This document shows positions 6,428 to 8,376 of a stretch of DNA of 8,376 bases, one piece after another. The stretch's first letter is position 1. Each line of letters starts with the position of its first letter. The stretch comes from an uncultured Terrimonas sp. (GTDB lineage: Bacteria > Bacteroidota > Bacteroidia > Chitinophagales > Chitinophagaceae): NCBI GenBank assembly GCA_946886925.1, contig CAMPJQ010000090.1, forward strand, positions 1-8,376, given 5' to 3'. The position numbers and the translations under genes were made by a program. The notes under the pieces were generated by a model. The model was not told where the DNA came from, did not search any database, and worked only from the letters and a program-made list of their open reading frames with translations.

Positions 6428-6791
6428 TCTGGTTTGATTTTATCGTGTTTCTTATTGCCATCCCCAATTGAAAAAAGCACTATCAGTATATACTACCGCT
6501 TCAAAAAAACATTTGCCTGCGCAGGCTCAAAGTAGGTTTTTTATTAACGCAAACGATCTTACTTAGGTAAATTCCTTTTCGACATCAACAGCTCCCGGAA
6601 ACAAAAAGGAATGCCCTTCTTTACGCCCCTTTATCATTTTTTGAAGGAACCAATCGCGTTATTCAGTATCCGAAAGAAAGCGGTACCAATATCCGCAGCC
6701 GGAGAATTTTTAAAAAGAGCAGTCACGCTAACTTTTTATCAATGTAATGTGCTTGGCTTTTTCTTCTATTATATGCCGGATCTGATTAAGA
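6428..6791. other. Gene-free stretch between the AraC-type regulator and the hydrolase fusion
   Basis: These 364 bases follow the regulator and precede the hydrolase, both on the minus strand. No credible coding sequence was found; a 92-residue plus-strand frame starting at 6611 runs antisense into the regulator and shows no family features. The stretch contains a 12-base GC-rich palindrome with a T-run (6503-6531), a small GATCT/AGATC hairpin just after the regulator stop (6780-6794), and must contain the hydrolase promoter, but no TAnnTTTG element was seen on the minus strand. Confidence 0.6.
6503..6531 (-). terminator. Possible terminator with a GC-rich palindrome
   Basis: GCCTGCGCAGGC (6515-6526) is a perfect 12-base palindrome. 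On the minus strand it can fold as GCCT-GCGC-AGGC, extended by TTT pairing with AAA across a GA bulge, and seven T residues follow shortly (6503-6509). This could stop transcripts from the AraC-type gene before they enter the hydrolase gene. The stem is short and the site lies about 260 bases past the regulator stop. Confidence 0.4.
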
Positions 6792-7817
6792 TCACTGCCC
6801 CTCATACGCCTGCACGCAGTACCGGTGCCCTCCGTCCTGTTCCTGCATGTGCATCTTATTGTATTTGTTCCTGTATTCGATGGGGGTGAGTCCGGTTATT
6901 TTTTTAAAAAGATCCCTGAATGCTTTTGTATCGGTATACCCCACGTCGTACATTACCTCGGCTACATTTTTATGACTTGCTTCAAAACTCCGCTTGGCAG
7001 CTTCAATCCTTACCCTTTGCATGTATTCGATAGGTGTATTGTTGGTAGCCTGCCTGAACTTTCTTTCAAAGCTCCGGCGGCTTATATTTACCATATCCGC
7101 CAGCTCATCTACCGTAATTTTTTCCTGGAAGTTTGCTTCAATAAATTGCTGCACCCGCAGCATGTCTTTATCGTTGTGGTCTTTTTGTCCGGTAAAAATG
7201 GTGAATGCCGCCTGGCTGTTGCGGTCTATGTCAATAGCAAAATATTTTGCAGTGGTGATGGCTGTGCCGCGGTCGGTATACTTTTCCAGGAGATAGAGCA
7301 GCAGGTTCCACAACGAATTGGCGCCACCGCTTGAATACAATCTTCCTTCGTCGGTGATCACAGCGCCATCCACAATTTCCACTTCCGGAAATCTTTGCCG
7401 GAATAAATTATAATAGGCCCAGTGTGTGGAGCATTTTCTGCCATTTGCCAAACCGGTTTCGGCCAGCAAAAATGCACCGATGCACAGGCTTGCCACTTCA
7501 CTTCCGCCCGCATACATTTGTTGGATCCACGGTATAGCCCTGGCATTTGCTTTTACAGCCTGGTCAATGTCTCCATACAGCGCGGGAAGGATCACCACAT
7601 CGGTTTTGCTTACGTCTTTTAATATCCTGTCAATTTTAATGGCGTATTCCCCGTCGTTGGTGCTTACCGTTTTTTTCAATGCAACATATTCCACATCAAA
7701 CAAAGGCCTTTTGCCCGAAGCTTTTAAAAATTCATTGGCTGTTTTAAACGTGCGGTATGCCGGTGTAACCGCTTCTATTACGGCACTTTCAGGAACATAT
7801 ACCGATATTTTTTTCAT
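6792..7817 (-). CDS. GlxA-family AraC-type transcriptional regulator with DJ-1/PfpI-like sensor domain
   Basis: This 341-residue protein has the standard GlxA layout. Residues ~1-195 form a DJ-1/PfpI (class I amidotransferase-like) domain with the nucleophile-elbow stretch ASLCIGAFLLAETGL (109-123, C112), H132 in STHWA, and the VITDEGRLYSSGGANS block (153-168). A linker leads to an AraC/XylS DNA-binding domain (~217-320) with two helix-turn-helix units: VDELADMVNISRRSFERKF (236-254) and NVAEVMYDVGYTDTKAFRDLFKK (284-306), ending in GLTPIEYRNKY. A 20-residue tail follows. In this family the N-terminal domain is generally thought to sense a ligand rather than act as an enzyme; C112 and H132 leave some activity possible. 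The divergent DoxX-like gene, 141 bases away, is the likeliest target. The start ATG lies in an A/T-rich leader without a clear Shine-Dalgarno. Confidence 0.92.
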   Translation of the reverse strand: MKKISVYVPESAVIEAVTPAYRTFKTANEFLKASGKRPLFDVEYVALKKTVSTNDGEYAIKIDRILKDVSKTDVVILPALYGDIDQAVKANARAIPWIQQMYAGGSEVASLCIGAFLLAETGLANGRKCSTHWAYYNLFRQRFPEVEIVDGAVITDEGRLYSSGGANSLWNLLLYLLEKYTDRGTAITTAKYFAIDIDRNSQAAFTIFTGQKDHNDKDMLRVQQFIEANFQEKITVDELADMVNISRRSFERKFRQATNNTPIEYMQRVRIEAAKRSFEASHKNVAEVMYDVGYTDTKAFRDLFKKITGLTPIEYRNKYNKMHMQEQDGGHRYCVQAYEGQ

Positions 7818-7848
7818 TCGTTTATTTTAAATAAAGCTACAAAATAAT

Positions 7849-7878
7849 ATTGGCGTGATCGCCCCCCTAAATTGGCGT
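7849..7878. promoter_or_regulatory. Candidate AraC-type operator: two direct repeats
   Basis: ATTGGCGT occurs exactly at 7849-7856 and 7871-7878, with a 14-base gap and 22-base period, so both copies face the same side of the helix. The two DNA-binding units of an AraC-family dimer commonly use such tandem sites. They lie 31-61 bases upstream of the regulator's own start and about 80 bases upstream of the DoxX-like start, a plausible place to activate the latter or control the former. Confidence 0.45.
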
Positions 7879-7903
7879 TTCACCACAGCTCTCTTTTTGA
7901 TCA

Positions 7904-7927
7904 TTGACAGCATCTTTGTGTTGTCAA
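7904..7927. promoter_or_regulatory. Inverted repeat around a possible promoter of the DoxX-like gene
   Basis: TTGACA (7904-7909) and TGTCAA (7922-7927) are perfect inverted 6-base arms with a 12-base spacer. The spacer contains CATCTTTG (7911-7918), one mismatch from the Bacteroidota -7 element TAnnTTTG, about 40 bases before the DoxX-like start codon. A nested CTTTG/CAAAG repeat (7914-7929) overlaps it. A dimeric repressor bound here would cover the promoter; no clear -33 box was found. Confidence 0.35.
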
Positions 7928-7958
7928 AGTCAATTATTCAAACATCAACTTTATTACA

Positions 7959-8375
7959 ATGAAAAAGAATCAAACGCTTTACTGGATACTAACATCCCTG
8001 ATCGTTTTGCTCGACGGCGTAATGCCAGCACTAACCTTCAATACCGAACTGGCAAAGCAGGGCATCAGTCATTTGGGATACCCGGATTATTTCCGCCTGC
8101 TGCTCACTTTCTTCAAGGTATCGGGCGCCGTAATTTTAATAGTGCCTTTTTTTAAAGGAAGAATAAAAGAATGGGCCTACGCAGGTTTTACGTTCAACTT
8201 TATCAGCGCATTCGTTTCTCACACAGCGGTGGACGGTATGGGCATGCAATCTGTTTTTCCCCTGTTTGCCTTGCTGATCTTAGCCGGATCTTATTTTTAT
8301 TATAACAAGATCAAAGCTTTTGCTTTTACCGGTGGAAAAAACAAGTCATCGTACCTGCAATTGTCTCATGCCTGA
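7959..8375 (+). CDS. DoxX-like family integral membrane protein
   Basis: This 138-residue protein has four predicted transmembrane helices (about 8-27, 46-64, 71-89 and 97-115), the typical size and topology of the DoxX-like family. The family's recognisable stretches are HLGYPDYFRLLL with FKVSGAVILIVP following (38-63) and KEWAYAGFTFNFISAFVSH (70-88). It acts in the cytoplasmic membrane; a biochemical role is not established for this branch, although relatives have been linked to quinone-associated and thiol or oxidative-stress functions. A polar, lysine- and serine-containing tail follows the last helix. The gene is divergent from the GlxA-type regulator and is the best candidate for its regulation. 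The stop codon lies one base before the end of the window, so nothing can be said about its downstream neighbours. Confidence 0.88.
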   Translation: MKKNQTLYWILTSLIVLLDGVMPALTFNTELAKQGISHLGYPDYFRLLLTFFKVSGAVILIVPFFKGRIKEWAYAGFTFNFISAFVSHTAVDGMGMQSVFPLFALLILAGSYFYYNKIKAFAFTGGKNKSSYLQLSHA

Positions 8376-8376
8376 T

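Noticed and set aside
6611..6889. 92-residue plus-strand frame partly in the gene-free stretch
   Set aside because: It runs into the antisense of the regulator's C-terminus, has no recognisable motif and lacks a convincing start context.
6825..7334. 169-residue open frame on the plus strand, antisense to the AraC-type gene
   Set aside because: It lies wholly inside the regulator, whose domains and motifs are clear. Its translation shows no family features, and no start signal supports it.
4778..8375. Idea that the DoxX-like, AraC-type and hydrolase genes form a single defence or toxin system
   Set aside because: The domains are ordinary metabolic, regulatory and membrane families. The orientation and the 364-base gap argue against one operon, and no nuclease, NTPase or toxin signature is present.

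Overview
The window looks like a piece of a Bacteroidota chromosome, probably of the Chitinophagaceae type (inference). The reasons are start codons that lack good Shine-Dalgarno sequences and have A/T-rich leaders, a TAnnTTTG-type -7 promoter element, an IS4-type transposase relative with a DUF4372-like N-terminus, secreted enzymes carrying chitobiase/Fn3-like and PA14 modules, and a GlxA-type AraC regulator facing a DoxX-like gene.

Layout, left to right. (1) A short-chain dehydrogenase on the minus strand (140-883) with a convincing intrinsic terminator at 45-73, and an upstream region with a candidate promoter and two direct repeats. (2) A decayed IS4-family insertion sequence: an N-terminal transposase fragment on the minus strand (1206-1613), with possible imperfect terminal inverted repeats at 961-977 and 1683-1698. 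(3) A two-gene plus-strand operon of exported phosphoesterases: an alkaline-phosphatase-superfamily phosphodiesterase with chitobiase-like and PA14 modules (1759-3477), then 19 bases later a Tat-exported Dcr2-like metallophosphoesterase (3497-4603). (4) A convergent intergenic stretch with two hairpins. (5) A large exported minus-strand protein (4778-6427) that joins an alpha/beta hydrolase domain with an intact triad to an SGNH-type domain whose nucleophile and catalytic His positions are substituted. (6) A 364-base gene-free stretch with a GC-rich palindrome and a possible terminator. (7) A GlxA-family AraC regulator on the minus strand (6792-7817), divergent from a DoxX-like four-helix membrane protein (7959-8375); the 141 bases between them hold repeats that look like operators.

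How the genes may work together (inference). The two phosphoesterases can act in sequence outside the cytoplasm: the first opens a phosphodiester or pyrophosphate bond, the second removes phosphate from the product, and the PA14 and chitobiase-like modules suggest a glycan or surface-bound substrate. The hydrolase fusion next door would add ester cleavage. The regulator and DoxX-like gene form a separate divergent unit. No CRISPR array, RNA gene or complete mobile element was seen. The most unusual items are the apparently dead SGNH domain fused to a live hydrolase, and the paired direct repeats with 22-23 base periods upstream of two different genes.
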